Numbered from the stretch's first letter, positions 32,547 through 41,485 are shown. The stretch is 64,000 nt of DNA from Phycisphaeraceae bacterium (GCA_040222855.1 JAVKCD010000003.1:558001-622000); one strand, 5' to 3'. Notes: generated by a model not told the origin, from the sequence alone. A program made the numbers and translations.

Positions 32547-32993
32547 TCAGAGCTTGATCGGTTTTGGGAGTTTGCAGTCTCTTGACTTGACGAGGGTGAC
32601 GCTGTTGCCGCAGTCGTTGTAGGCGACGGAGGTCATGTAGGCGGCCATGAGCATGACGCCTCGGCCGGAGGGTCGTTCGAGGTTTTCGGCGAGTGTGGGG
32701 TCGGGTACGGCACCGGGGTTAAAGCCCTGGCCCTCGTCGCAGACGGTGATCTGGATTTTCTGGTCGTCGATGGTGTAGGAGATGGTGACTTTGCGCGTGG
32801 GGTCGGAGTCGTTGCCGTGTCGGATGGCGTTGGTGACGGACTCGTCGAGGCAGAGCTTGAGGGCGAACTGGGCATCTTCGGAGAAGCCGGCGTCGCTGGC
32901 GTCCTTGAGGATGCGGTCCTGGACCCCTGAGACCTCAGCGAGGTCGCTGGGGATGATGATCTGGTGGGTTTTGGGCTCGCCTTTTGCGCCCAT
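32547..32993 (-). CDS. RsbW-like ATP-binding anti-sigma kinase
   Basis: The 148-residue protein has the GHKL/Bergerat fold of serine kinases that regulate anti-anti-sigma factors: LCLDESVTNAIRHGN (N box with the metal Asn), ITVCDEGQGFNP (G1 box) and SGRGVMLMAAYMTSV (G2 box). Such proteins phosphorylate a STAS-domain partner and sequester a sigma factor or other target. The STAS gene lies immediately upstream with a 28-base gap. No sigma factor gene is near, so the target is unknown. Confidence 0.88.
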   Translation of the reverse strand: MGAKGEPKTHQIIIPSDLAEVSGVQDRILKDASDAGFSEDAQFALKLCLDESVTNAIRHGNDSDPTRKVTISYTIDDQKIQITVCDEGQGFNPGAVPDPTLAENLERPSGRGVMLMAAYMTSVAYNDCGNSVTLVKSRDCKLPKPIKL

Positions 32994-33021
32994 CGTGCCT
33001 CGTCTCCCTCCGAACTGGGGG

Positions 33022-33381
33022 TCAACTGAAGCTAGCGAGCGCCTTGTCGGTGGTCTCGTGGATCTGGAAGAGCTTGTTGAGCTTTGTGATCACGAAGACC
33101 TCGTAGATCTGGGGGTCGATGTTGGCCAGGCGGAGTTGTCCGGCTTTCTGGCGGATTTTGTTGTTGATGGTGATCAACGTTCCCAGAGCTGCGGAGGACA
33201 GGTGCTCGACCCTCTCGAAGCTGATGAGGATCTTGGGGTTCGACGATTTTTCGATCAGGGTGGAGATCTCTTCGCCGATTTGTTGGATGTTCGCCTCCTC
33301 GAGGATGTTCCTGTCGAGGAACTCGATGCGGGTGATCTCACCCTGCTCGTGGATGACGAGTCGCGAATCCTTGGTGGTCAT
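33022..33381 (-). CDS. STAS-domain anti-anti-sigma factor
   Basis: The 119-residue protein is a single STAS domain. ILISFERVEHLSSAALGTLI has the fold's conserved strand-helix segment with two consecutive Ser (at about residues 64-65 of the product) where RsbW-type kinases phosphorylate SpoIIAA/RsbV homologues. A TTG directly before ATG 33381 could also be the start. It is the first gene of a minus-strand series: STAS, RsbW-like, ybeY, CNNM, cysS. Confidence 0.88.
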   Translation of the reverse strand: MTTKDSRLVIHEQGEITRIEFLDRNILEEANIQQIGEEISTLIEKSSNPKILISFERVEHLSSAALGTLITINNKIRQKAGQLRLANIDPQIYEVFVITKLNKLFQIHETTDKALASFS

Positions 33382-33555
33382 CAACCGCTCTCCTGGGAGC
33401 CCGTAGTCGGGTGCGCGACGTTAGCCGGGGCCGAAACGGGTGTCAAGCAATCGTTGCCTGCTGGGGGTGATGGCTTGAGAAACTCGCGGGGTTTGGGGAA
33501 AACAGGCAGGCTGTTCGCGTACACTAAGGGCATACACCCCGGCGGTCCAGAACTC

Positions 33556-34455
33556 ATGAAACCTACCTATTACATCGCGTTGCTTCTGGGCATAGGCGTC
33601 TGTACGTTTGCGGTGGGTTATCGGATCATGGTTCCGGGGTCGGAGGGTGAGGTTTTGACGGGGTCGGACGAGGTCTCGGCGGGTAGCGGGCTCAAGCCTC
33701 CGCCAGCGGACACGGTGCTGGTGGCAGACGGGCGGCCGTCGATCGTGAGTAACCGATCGAGTCCGGAGGCGGGTGAGGGTGAGGACAGCCCTGGTGCTCG
33801 GACTCGTGGTCCGCTGATTCCGGTCAACACGGTGGAGCCGACGCCACGGGTGAGTTCGGGTCCGCTGATCCCGGCGGGGCTGGCGGATCAGACGGATGCC
33901 GTGGCTGAGGATGAAGCCACGGCCGATCGGGCCGCTGAGTCGGGCGACACGGGTGCGGGTACGGAGACGGCCTTGTCGGAACCCCCGCGACCTGGGGCGC
34001 AGAGGACCGTACTGCGGGCGACACCCGCAGAGAGCGGTCCTGAGCCGAGGACGTATGAGGTGTCGGAGGGTGACACGCTCTCGACGATTTCGGACGAGCT
34101 TTTCGGTAGCAGTCGCTATTGGGTGGATCTGGCGCGGGCGAATCCGACGGTTGATCCGATTCGGTTGCAGATCGGGCAGACGATCGTGATCCCGGCGATT
34201 GACGCGGGTACCGAGTCGGGTGCCCTGACGGACAAAGAAGCGGGGATCCGGGCCCCGCGGGCTGTGCAGCGGCACACGATTCGGCCTGGGGAGTCGCTGT
34301 CGTCGATCTCGGTTCGCTACTACGGCACGGCGACCCATTGGCGGGTGATTTTCAATGCCAATCGCTCGTCGATCGGGCCGGATCCGAATGCGGTGCGGGC
34401 GGGGATGTCGATTGTGATTCCATCGGTTCCGGTTCGCGAGCGTGATGATGACTGA
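33556..34455 (+). CDS. Membrane-anchored LysM-repeat protein
   Basis: The 299-residue protein has an N-terminal hydrophobic segment (YYIALLLGIGVCTFAVGY), a long disordered Ser/Gly/Glu/Asp/Pro-rich linker, and two LysM modules at about residues 171-220 and 242-295. Each begins with the typical EGDTLSTIS or PGESLSSIS and ends with QTIVIPA or MSIVIPS. LysM binds N-acetylglucosamine in peptidoglycan or chitin. No catalytic domain follows, so it is a tether or scaffold, not an amidase. It lies upstream of an unrelated oxidoreductase gene. Confidence 0.85.
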   Translation: MKPTYYIALLLGIGVCTFAVGYRIMVPGSEGEVLTGSDEVSAGSGLKPPPADTVLVADGRPSIVSNRSSPEAGEGEDSPGARTRGPLIPVNTVEPTPRVSSGPLIPAGLADQTDAVAEDEATADRAAESGDTGAGTETALSEPPRPGAQRTVLRATPAESGPEPRTYEVSEGDTLSTISDELFGSSRYWVDLARANPTVDPIRLQIGQTIVIPAIDAGTESGALTDKEAGIRAPRAVQRHTIRPGESLSSISVRYYGTATHWRVIFNANRSSIGPDPNAVRAGMSIVIPSVPVRERDDD

Positions 34456-34490
34456 TTGCTGCAGGCTTGGGTCGTCTACCATCTTCGATC

Positions 34491-35693
34491 ATGCCTGAGG
34501 CTCTTCGACTGGACGTGGTGATTTTTGGTGGCGGGGTGGCTGGTCTGTGGACGCTGGCGCATCTCAAGAGTCTTGGTTACTCGGTTGTCCTGCTTGAATC
34601 GCGGCGACTTGGGCAGGGTCAGACGGTGAGTGCGCAGGGGATTCTGCATGGCGGGGTGAAGTACACGTTGTCGGGGATGATGACCGATTCGGCGCGAGCC
34701 CATCGGGATGCGCCCACGATCTGGCAGCGTTCTCTTGCCGGTGAGCGTGAGCCGCTGCTGACTGAGACGAGTGTGCTCACGCGTGCGTGTCTGCTCTGGC
34801 GGACGACGGCGCTGAGTTCGATCATGGGGATGGTGGGGGCTCGGGCGGGGCTGTCGACGCGGCCGATCAAACTCGATGAGAAGGATCGGCCAGCGGCGCT
34901 GGCGGGGTGTCCTGGCGAGGTGTTTCGTGTTGATGAGTGGGTGATTGATCCGGTGTCGATGGTTCGTGATCTGAGTCAGCAGCACAGCGAGTCGATCGTT
35001 TGTGTGGATGCCGATACGGCGATCGAGTTTGGGCGTGAGTGTGATCGGGTTACACGGATTGAGGCGACGAGCGCCAACGGGCAGGCGTTGTCGCTGGCTC
35101 CTGAGCATGTGATCCTGACGGCGGGGTCGGGCAACCGTGTGCTGCGTGAGTGGATCGGGCTTGCGCGTGAGGCGACGCAGAAGCGACCGTTACACATGCT
35201 GATGATGCGTGGCGAGCTGCCGGAGGTGTATGGCCATTGCGTGGATGGTGCGCACACGCGGGCTACGATCACCAGCGGGACTGATCGAGCGGGCCGAAGG
35301 GCCTGGCAGGTGGGCGGTCAGGTGTCGGAGGATGGGGTGAAGATGGAGCATGAGCAGTTGCTTGAGCATGGGAAGCGCGAGGTCGGTGCGGTGCTGCCGG
35401 GGCTTGACTTGTCGGGCGTTGAGTGGAGTGCTTATCGGGTTGATCGTGCGGAGGCGACGACGCGGACGGGGATGAAGCCGGATTCGGTGACGCTTCGGAC
35501 CGAGGGGAATGTGCACACGGCGTTTCCGACCAAGCTGGTGCTGGCTCCTTATCTGGCGAGCAAGGTGGCTGAGACTCTGCCGGCGGCCGGGGTGGGTGAT
35601 GCCGAGGGTTTACGTGAGGCGTTGGCGTCGATGGCTCGGCCGGAGGTGGCGTTGGCCCCGTGGGATGAGGACGTGACGTGGACGAGGCTGTGA
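34491..35693 (+). CDS. FAD-dependent oxidoreductase, DAO family
   Basis: The 400-residue protein opens with a dinucleotide-binding motif (VVIFGGGVAGLWTLAHLKSLG) followed by LLESRRLGQGQTVSAQGILHGGVKY, typical of D-amino-acid oxidase/glycerol-3-phosphate dehydrogenase-type FAD enzymes, and has a second FAD-contact region near ALSLAPEHVILTAGSGNRV. The substrate is not evident. Start ATG 34491 leaves the FAD motif at residue 9. Its TGA overlaps the GTG of the aldo/keto reductase, so the two are probably coupled. Confidence 0.8.
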   Translation: MPEALRLDVVIFGGGVAGLWTLAHLKSLGYSVVLLESRRLGQGQTVSAQGILHGGVKYTLSGMMTDSARAHRDAPTIWQRSLAGEREPLLTETSVLTRACLLWRTTALSSIMGMVGARAGLSTRPIKLDEKDRPAALAGCPGEVFRVDEWVIDPVSMVRDLSQQHSESIVCVDADTAIEFGRECDRVTRIEATSANGQALSLAPEHVILTAGSGNRVLREWIGLAREATQKRPLHMLMMRGELPEVYGHCVDGAHTRATITSGTDRAGRRAWQVGGQVSEDGVKMEHEQLLEHGKREVGAVLPGLDLSGVEWSAYRVDRAEATTRTGMKPDSVTLRTEGNVHTAFPTKLVLAPYLASKVAETLPAAGVGDAEGLREALASMARPEVALAPWDEDVTWTRL

Positions 35694-36466
35694 TCCGACG
35701 ATCGCTTGGGCGGACAGGGCTGGAGATTACGCCGATTGGTTTTGGTGCGTTCAAGATCGGTCGGAATACGGGGATCAAGTACGACCGTGCTTACGATTTG
35801 CCTACGGAGGAAGAGGCGGCCCGGCTGCTGCATCGTGTGCTGGACCTTGGCATCAACCACATCGATACGGCTCCTGCGTATGGGGTTAGTGAAGCGAGGA
35901 TTGGCAGGGCGCTGGCTGGGCGTCGGGAGGAGTTCATCCTGTCGACGAAGGTAGGTGAGACTTTTGAGAGCGGGCGATCGCGATACGACTTCTCGGGCGA
36001 CGCGGTGACGGCGTCGGTGCGGCGGAGTCTTGAGCGGCTGGGGACGGATCATCTTGATGTGGTGCTGATTCATTCGGATGGCAGGGATGTGGAGATCATG
36101 GAGAAGTCGGGTGCGTGCGAGGCGCTGGATCGATTGAAGAGGTCTGGCGATGTGCGTGCGGTCGGGCTGTCGGGGAAGACCGAGGCGGGTTTCGATCGGG
36201 CGATGGCGTGGGCTGATGTGTTGATGGTTGAGTATCACAGTGATGACACGCGGATGGCGGGTGTGATCGCGCGGGCGCACGAGGCGGGGGTTGGTGTGCT
36301 GATCAAGAAGGGGCTGGCGTCGGGCAAGCTGGGGGCTGCGGATGCTCTGAGTTTTTTGCTGGCTGACGGTGGCGTGGATTCGGTGACGCTGGGGTCGCTG
36401 AACCTCGACCACCTGCGGAGCAACCTGAATGAGGCGCAGCGTGTGCGTGGTGTCAAGAGGGGATGA
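35690..36466 (+). CDS. Aldo/keto reductase
   Basis: The 258-residue protein is a TIM-barrel NADPH-dependent oxidoreductase. The catalytic tetrad can be followed: Asp and Tyr in HIDTAPAYGVSEARIG, Lys in ILSTKVGE, and His in DVVLIHSDG. The C-terminal GLASGKLG and SVTLGSLNLDHL correspond to cofactor-binding segments. It is at the short end for the family. GTG 35690 overlaps the upstream TGA (GTGA); GTG 35678 is also possible and adds four residues. With the FAD enzyme it may form a two-gene redox module of unknown substrate. Confidence 0.85.
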   Translation: MIRRSLGRTGLEITPIGFGAFKIGRNTGIKYDRAYDLPTEEEAARLLHRVLDLGINHIDTAPAYGVSEARIGRALAGRREEFILSTKVGETFESGRSRYDFSGDAVTASVRRSLERLGTDHLDVVLIHSDGRDVEIMEKSGACEALDRLKRSGDVRAVGLSGKTEAGFDRAMAWADVLMVEYHSDDTRMAGVIARAHEAGVGVLIKKGLASGKLGAADALSFLLADGGVDSVTLGSLNLDHLRSNLNEAQRVRGVKRG

Positions 36467-36545
36467 CCCTGAGGGATGAACCGGGTTAGCGAGGGGAAGG
36501 TTGTGAGTTTTTCAAAACTGATCGTGGCGTTGGGGGCTGAGCCGA

Positions 36546-36551
36546 TATAAT
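36546..36551 (+). promoter_or_regulatory. Consensus -10 box (TATAAT) before the 6S RNA
   Basis: A perfect TATAAT ends about seven bases before the presumed 5' end of the 6S RNA near 36558. No good -35 match is seen 17 bases upstream (around 36523-36528). Confidence 0.6.
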
Positions 36552-36557
36552 GCATGG

Positions 36558-36775
36558 ACAAGTCAAGAGTGTCCCAGGGTTGCTGGGGTCGATCCAGTTT
36601 TCAGACCCACATGCCTCGAGCCCTTACGGACCCCAAGGGAGCAGGATCGGGCGCGACGGCCAAGCCGCCACTGAGCGGAAGGCCAGGATGATCCGGCGAC
36701 GCACCCACTTTGAATCTGGGGTTCGAGCATCGGTCTGACGACCCCCGCATTCCTGCGACACTCACCGACTAGTTG
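36558..36775 (+). ncRNA. ssrS: 6S RNA
   Basis: 6S RNA mimics an open promoter and sequesters sigma-70 RNA polymerase in stationary phase. The 218-base region is bracketed by a TATAAT box and a strong terminator and has no protein gene. Its ends pair as a long interrupted rod: GAGTGTC (36567-36573) with GACACTC (36757-36763), AGG with CCT, and GGGGTCG (36584-36590) with CGACCCC (36738-36744). This leaves a large central bubble. The 3' half contains GCGACGCACCCACTTTGAA and GGGGTTCGAG (36694-36727), which closely match the conserved GCGACGACACATTCACCTTGAA-type block, split here by one deletion, and GGGTTCAAG of E. coli 6S RNA. Exact ends are inferred. Confidence 0.85.
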
Positions 36776-36776
36776 A

Positions 36777-36814
36777 ACAAGCGACGCGCCGGGGCGCGTC
36801 GCTTGTCGTTTTTT
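36777..36814 (+). terminator. Rho-independent terminator after 6S RNA
   Basis: ACAAGCGACGCGCC (36777-36790) pairs perfectly with GGCGCGTCGCTTGT (36793-36806), followed by CG and TTTTTT (36809-36814). The convergent lipoprotein gene ends 22 bases further on, so it may serve both directions. Confidence 0.9.
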
Positions 36815-36835
36815 GATGTGTTGCGTTGTCAGCTA

Positions 36836-38842
36836 TCAGTCCTGGACGGGGACCGAAGCGGTGCTGGTACGTGGTGTGAAGCCGGGGACTTCGGCGAACT
36901 CGGCGGCGAGTGCTTCCTGAACGGCTTGCTCGGCGATCTGCCTTGCGAGCTTAGCGGAGGCTTCAGCGGAGAGGACTTCCTGGTTGCGGAGGCGTGCTTC
37001 CTTGTTGGCACGCTCGGCGACTGACCAGGCTTTGAGTGCGTTGACGCCTTGGGTGGCGAGACTCTGCTCGGCTTCGCGGAGCATGCTCTCGGATTCCCTG
37101 AAGACCAGACGTGCTTCTTCGAGGGCGCGCTCGGCGGCCTGGGCTTCGGCCTTGGCCAGTTCGACGTCGATGTGCGCGTCGACGGCCTTGTCGCGGAGGG
37201 CGAGTGCTTCCTCGGCACGGTTCTGTGCGAGGCGCATAAGACGCTCGGCGATTTGTGTTGCTTCGCGGGCGGCGCTGGTGCGTGCCTCGGCGATCTGGAG
37301 CGATGCCTGGGCTGTCAGCACGGCCTGCTGGTGTTCTTGGGTGACCACCGCGATCGAGCGCGATGCCTGCGAGCGAAGTTGGTGGGCCTGATAGACGTTC
37401 TCGGACTGCTGGCTGACGCGCTGGGCGGCGCGCTCGGCGGCGGCTCGCTTGGCTTCGGCTTCGCGGAGTGATTGTTCGGCTTCACGGCGAGCACGTTCCG
37501 CATCGAAGCGGGCCTCGTTGGCGCGGGCTCGGGCTTCTTCTGCCTGACGCGAGGCTTTGGCGGCCTGCTGGACCTTGTCGAGTGAGACACGAAGCAGCGC
37601 GTAAGGCTCGCTGCGCTGGCTGGTGGTTGCGTAGGGCGATACGAGGTCACGCATCGATGTGGTGAAGTAGAGATAACCATCCGGGCCCAGAGCGATGGAG
37701 TCGGGCCACTTGAGCTGAGGTCCGGCGACGACGGTTTCGACGAGGCCATGGGGCTCGCGGACGATGATGGCGTGGTTTTCGAGGCCAGCAGCGTAGAGGC
37801 GGTCATCCTGGTCGAGCCAGAGGCCGTCGATGGCGGTTCCGAGGTCGCCAACGAGTTCGACGCGATGGGTGAGTTGGGCGTCGCCTAGGTTGGCATCGAG
37901 CAGGGCCTGAGTCGAGATGCGGTAGAGCTCGCGGGCGCCTAGTGGCTGGTAGTAGAGCCATTGTTTGTCATTGGAGAGGGTCAGTCCCCAGACGCCGAGG
38001 CGGCCAGCGCCGGCGGCGCGGGTGCGGTCGGCGGTGAACTCGGTGCCGGGGACCGGTGCGGTCGAAGGGTCGCCGAGGAGGCGGCTGGCAGCCCAGCGCT
38101 GAGTCAGGTCGTAGACGATGATGGCGCCGGAGCCGGCATCTGCGAGGTAGGCGACTCGTTTCTCAAGGTCGACTCTGAAGTCGCTGAGGAAACTGTTGGT
38201 GCCGAGTTGACGCTTGTGATCGATGTAGAAGACCTGAGCGACGGTGTTGTCGGTGAGGTCGATGCGGACGATTTTGGGTCCTGCGGTGACGATGCCGTCG
38301 CCGGCCTGGGGATTGCCTGAGTCGAGAACCCAGAGGTAGTTGAGTTCATCTACAAAGATGGCTTCGGCGGAGACCAGGCTGTTTAGGGCGGACGGTCCGG
38401 CTTCGCCATCCCAGCGGTTCCAGGCGAAGGTTGGGAAGGGACGGATGGTGCCGTCGGCGAAGACCTCGGCGAGGGCGACCTCGGGCTGCTTGGTCCAGTA
38501 GGGGAAGCTCACGAAGACGCGGCCGTTGTCGGACACTGCTACGCCCGAGGGCTGGGCGTCGGTGAAGCTGGCGACCTTGACCACCAGCTTCTCGAAGCGG
38601 TTCTGGATGTCGGTGGGTCCTGCGGCGGTCGTTGCGAAGGCGGTGCGGTCGTAGGCCTGCTTGGGATCGGCCGGGCTCGTCGGCTTCTCGGCGAGAGGCT
38701 TGGGTTGCGCGGGTTGGGTGTTCTGAGAGGCGAACGGGCTCTGGAGCCCGGTGCTCGAGCAACCGCCTGCGGTCAGGGCCGCGGCCAGCAGGCTCATCGC
38801 TGTCATCCCACGCCATCCGATTTGCTTAAGCCTCGTTTTCAT
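36836..38842 (-). CDS. Lipoprotein with royal-jelly/yellow-type beta-propeller and long coiled-coil tail
   Basis: The 668-residue product has a signal peptide and lipobox ending LTAGGC with Cys near residue 28. Residues about 75-420 resemble the major royal jelly protein/yellow propeller: SGVAVSDNGRVFVSFPYW, AIFVDELNYLWVLDSGNP, AYLADAGSGAIIVYDL, GLWLDQDDRLYAAGLENHAI and WPDSIALGPDGYLYFTTS. From about 424 to 650 it is almost entirely Ala/Glu/Arg/Gln heptads, a long coiled coil or elongated helix. The propeller may bind a small ligand or sugar; the coiled coil could span periplasm or form a rod. I know no example of this pairing. It is transcribed toward the 6S RNA terminator. Confidence 0.8.
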   Translation of the reverse strand: MKTRLKQIGWRGMTAMSLLAAALTAGGCSSTGLQSPFASQNTQPAQPKPLAEKPTSPADPKQAYDRTAFATTAAGPTDIQNRFEKLVVKVASFTDAQPSGVAVSDNGRVFVSFPYWTKQPEVALAEVFADGTIRPFPTFAWNRWDGEAGPSALNSLVSAEAIFVDELNYLWVLDSGNPQAGDGIVTAGPKIVRIDLTDNTVAQVFYIDHKRQLGTNSFLSDFRVDLEKRVAYLADAGSGAIIVYDLTQRWAASRLLGDPSTAPVPGTEFTADRTRAAGAGRLGVWGLTLSNDKQWLYYQPLGARELYRISTQALLDANLGDAQLTHRVELVGDLGTAIDGLWLDQDDRLYAAGLENHAIIVREPHGLVETVVAGPQLKWPDSIALGPDGYLYFTTSMRDLVSPYATTSQRSEPYALLRVSLDKVQQAAKASRQAEEARARANEARFDAERARREAEQSLREAEAKRAAAERAAQRVSQQSENVYQAHQLRSQASRSIAVVTQEHQQAVLTAQASLQIAEARTSAAREATQIAERLMRLAQNRAEEALALRDKAVDAHIDVELAKAEAQAAERALEEARLVFRESESMLREAEQSLATQGVNALKAWSVAERANKEARLRNQEVLSAEASAKLARQIAEQAVQEALAAEFAEVPGFTPRTSTASVPVQD

Positions 38843-39041
38843 CGTCAGTCCACCTTCTTCCCATCAGGGATCTGTAACCTTGGTTCTCGCGCATGCGGTC
38901 ATTGGAAGCCATCGGCCCTCGGATGGGCCGGGTTGAGTCCGGGAAGGCGTGCATTGCGAGAACTAACCGTGTTGTGCGGATGCTCAGAGCATCTGCGAGG
39001 ATGGCAACGACTGGACCGTCTGTAACGCTCGTGAGGCCTGT

Positions 39042-39746
39042 ATGTCTGACACCCCCCCGCATCCCCCCCACCCTGCTCCCCCCGCAGCTCTCCGCCCGAC
39101 TTATGTGGCTCGAAGGGCGAAGCGGCCGCCGGTTCTTGAAGGTCACGATGCGTTGTGGTCGATCGCGGATGTGGCTCGAGTCGAGCATTTTCACGAACGC
39201 AGCTCGAGCCATCACCCCAAGACCACGGCGAGGCTGCTGTATGACGAGGACAACCTCTACCTGCGATTTGATGTTGAGGACCGTTATGTGATCGCCACGC
39301 GGACCGAGTCGAACGAGCCGGTCTACAAGGACAGCTGCGTGGAGTTCTTTTTTCAGCAGCGCGAGAACCACTACATCAATCTTGAGATGAACGCGATCGG
39401 TACGATCCTGCTGGGGCACTGGAAGGACGAGCCGAGAGAGGGCGGGGAGGTCGATCCTAAGCTCATCGAGCAGGTCGAACGCTGGACTTCGTTAACAGGG
39501 CCGATCGAGGAAGAGATTGAGGAACCGATTGCGTGGCACGCGAGTCTGGCGATTCCGCTGAGTCTGATTGCGGAGCTTGAAGGGGACCTGGGTGAGCGCA
39601 AGCCTGCGGCGGGTGTGAACTGGCGGTGTAATTTCTACAAGATCGCGGATGAGAGTTCGCATCGGCACTGGGGCGCGTGGGCACCGATTGGTGAGCGGTT
39701 GTGGTTTCATCAGCCGGCGTATTTTGGTCACTTGAAGTTCGTCTGA
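39042..39746 (+). CDS. CBM9-like carbohydrate-binding domain protein
   Basis: The 234-residue protein has a Pro/His-rich N-terminus (encoded over C-runs near 39051-39085) and a beta-sandwich of the CBM9/DOMON-like type: LYDEDNLYLRFDVEDRYV, YKDSCVEFFFQQRENHYINLEMNAIGT-like blocks, then a C-terminal W-rich segment WAPIGERLWFHQPAYFG. Family members bind sugars or haem. No signal peptide is visible, so a cytoplasmic position is possible. The methyltransferase gene follows after seven bases. Confidence 0.75.
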   Translation: MSDTPPHPPHPAPPAALRPTYVARRAKRPPVLEGHDALWSIADVARVEHFHERSSSHHPKTTARLLYDEDNLYLRFDVEDRYVIATRTESNEPVYKDSCVEFFFQQRENHYINLEMNAIGTILLGHWKDEPREGGEVDPKLIEQVERWTSLTGPIEEEIEEPIAWHASLAIPLSLIAELEGDLGERKPAAGVNWRCNFYKIADESSHRHWGAWAPIGERLWFHQPAYFGHLKFV

Positions 39747-39753
39747 GACTGTG

Positions 39754-40584
39754 ATGCCTGCGAAGCCCCGCCGACCTCATCGTTTGTCACTTTATGTGTG
39801 CTCGGTCCAGCATCCGATGGCCGAGGTGGCGATGATTGAGACGGCCTATGCCCAGCACAGCGACAGTACGCCGCTGCTGCTGCGCGAGGACTTCGCGGGT
39901 ACCTCGGCGGTCGCGATGGCGTGGGTTGCTTCCGACCCGGATCGTCAGGCGATGGCGATCGAGCGCCACGGCCCGACGGCGCGATGGGCGGCGAAGCGTT
40001 GCGTTGACACGCTGGGGCAGCGCGCTGATGACCTTCACATCGTTGAGGCGGATGTCCATGCGGTGCCGGGGCCAAAAGTCGATGTGACGGCGGTGCTGAA
40101 CTTCAGCTTGTGTGAGTTGCACACGCGAAAGGCGCTGGTGGGTTATCTCAAGCACTCACGTAAGGGGCTGCGCCCCGACGGGATGATCTATCTGGATTTG
40201 TTTGGTGGTCCTGGGTCGCAGCGCACCGGCACGCAGACCCGACGGCACGAGGAGCCGATTGACCCGTGTACGGGTGAGCGTCTTGCGGCGTTTGATTATC
40301 ACTGGGAGCAACGGGCTTTGGACGCCAGCAGCGGGCGGATCGATTGTCGGATTCACTTCGGCTTTGATGATGGGCCTGTGATGTCATCGGCTTTTCGATA
40401 CGACTGGCGGCTGTGGACGCCCGCAGAGGTCCGGGATGCGCTCGATGAGGCGGGCTTTAAGAACGTGACGGTCTGGTGTGATTGTTATGACGAGGGAGCG
40501 GGGTCATCTGATGGTTTGTATCGGCCGGTCAAGGCGTTGCCGACGCGAGAGGACTGGGTTGTCTACATCACGGCGACGCGGTGA
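39754..40584 (+). CDS. Class I SAM-dependent methyltransferase
   Basis: The 276-residue protein has a Rossmann-like core: LLREDFAGTSAVAMAWVA at the SAM-binding GxG-like position, AMAIERHG (acidic end of strand two), DDLHIVEADVHAV, and a catalytic face around LNFSLCELHTRKAL. The C-terminal part (YDWRLWTPAEVRDALDEAGF) is typical of small-molecule methyltransferases that use the AGF segment. Substrate unknown. The last 17 bases overlap the end of the opposite-strand rluA-like gene. GTG 39751 is an alternative start. Confidence 0.75.
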   Translation: MPAKPRRPHRLSLYVCSVQHPMAEVAMIETAYAQHSDSTPLLLREDFAGTSAVAMAWVASDPDRQAMAIERHGPTARWAAKRCVDTLGQRADDLHIVEADVHAVPGPKVDVTAVLNFSLCELHTRKALVGYLKHSRKGLRPDGMIYLDLFGGPGSQRTGTQTRRHEEPIDPCTGERLAAFDYHWEQRALDASSGRIDCRIHFGFDDGPVMSSAFRYDWRLWTPAEVRDALDEAGFKNVTVWCDCYDEGAGSSDGLYRPVKALPTREDWVVYITATR

Positions 40585-41485
40585 GGTTGTGGGTACTCAT
40601 CGCGATGGCGAAGTCATCGGGGATCGGGGCTTCGATGATGTGGCCGTCGAACTCGATGCGTTTGGCGTGCAGCATGGGTCGGGGAGCGGGGAGGGAGGCG
40701 TTGTAGTGGGTGTCGCCGAGGACGGGGTGGCCGTTGGCCGCCATCATGGCACGGATCTGGTGGAGGAAGCCGGTGCCGAGGTCGATCTCGATCAGTGACG
40801 CGGACTCGTTCTTGCAGAGAGAGCGGAAATATAGATCGCACATGCGGCCATCGGGCTGATACTTGAGGTGTTGGCTGGGTGGTCGAGCTTGGACTCTGGC
40901 GGGGTTGTGTTGATGGATGCTCAGGCACATGCGGACATTACCCTCGCCATCAAGTTTTCCTTCAACAAGGGCGAGGTATCTCTTGAGCAGTAGGCGATCC
41001 GCGAACTTGTTACGGAGTCTTCGCCATGCTCTTGAGTTCGTCGCTATGAGCAGGACACCTGTCGTGCCCACATCGAGTCTGTGGACGACACCTGAACGCA
41101 GTCCGGCTTCACCGATATCCTGGATCGTCGGATAGCGAGCGACCGCTGCATTGAGTGTTGTGCCGGTCTCGTTCCAAACCAGCGGGTGTACGGGCTGTCC
41201 TGATGGCTTGTTCACGGCGATCCAACCATCGCCATGAGCGAGGATGTATAGCGGGGCATCAGGTTCGGGCAGGATGCGTTGATCGGCAGTTGCGATCGGC
41301 CCGGTGATCTCAATCATAGTTCCGGGCTCGATCTGTTCCGCGTTGCGCCGAGCCACATGCTGATTGATGAGGACATGACCAGCTTCGATGGCGCGTTTAG
41401 CATCCCCTCTTGTGACATCGAGTCGCTGAACTAAAAGCAGATCTAATCGCTGGATCTCATTGTGATGGGTCCATCGTTGGTTCAT
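40568..41485 (-). CDS. RluA-family pseudouridine synthase with S4 domain
   Basis: The 305-residue enzyme isomerises uridines in rRNA. An N-terminal S4-like RNA-binding region (RLDLLLVQRLDVTRGDAKRAIEAGHVLIN) precedes the RluA catalytic domain, where HRLDVGTTGVLLIA contains the essential Asp. LGTGFLHQIRAMMAANGHPVLGD is the C-terminal signature. Whether it is RluC- or RluD-like cannot be decided. It converges with the methyltransferase gene. Confidence 0.9.
   Translation of the reverse strand: MNQRWTHHNEIQRLDLLLVQRLDVTRGDAKRAIEAGHVLINQHVARRNAEQIEPGTMIEITGPIATADQRILPEPDAPLYILAHGDGWIAVNKPSGQPVHPLVWNETGTTLNAAVARYPTIQDIGEAGLRSGVVHRLDVGTTGVLLIATNSRAWRRLRNKFADRLLLKRYLALVEGKLDGEGNVRMCLSIHQHNPARVQARPPSQHLKYQPDGRMCDLYFRSLCKNESASLIEIDLGTGFLHQIRAMMAANGHPVLGDTHYNASLPAPRPMLHAKRIEFDGHIIEAPIPDDFAIAMSTHNLTASP

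Noticed and set aside
36550-36738. 62-codon frame starting at ATG 36550
   Set aside because: It lies across the 6S RNA and its -10 box; its protein is random in composition.
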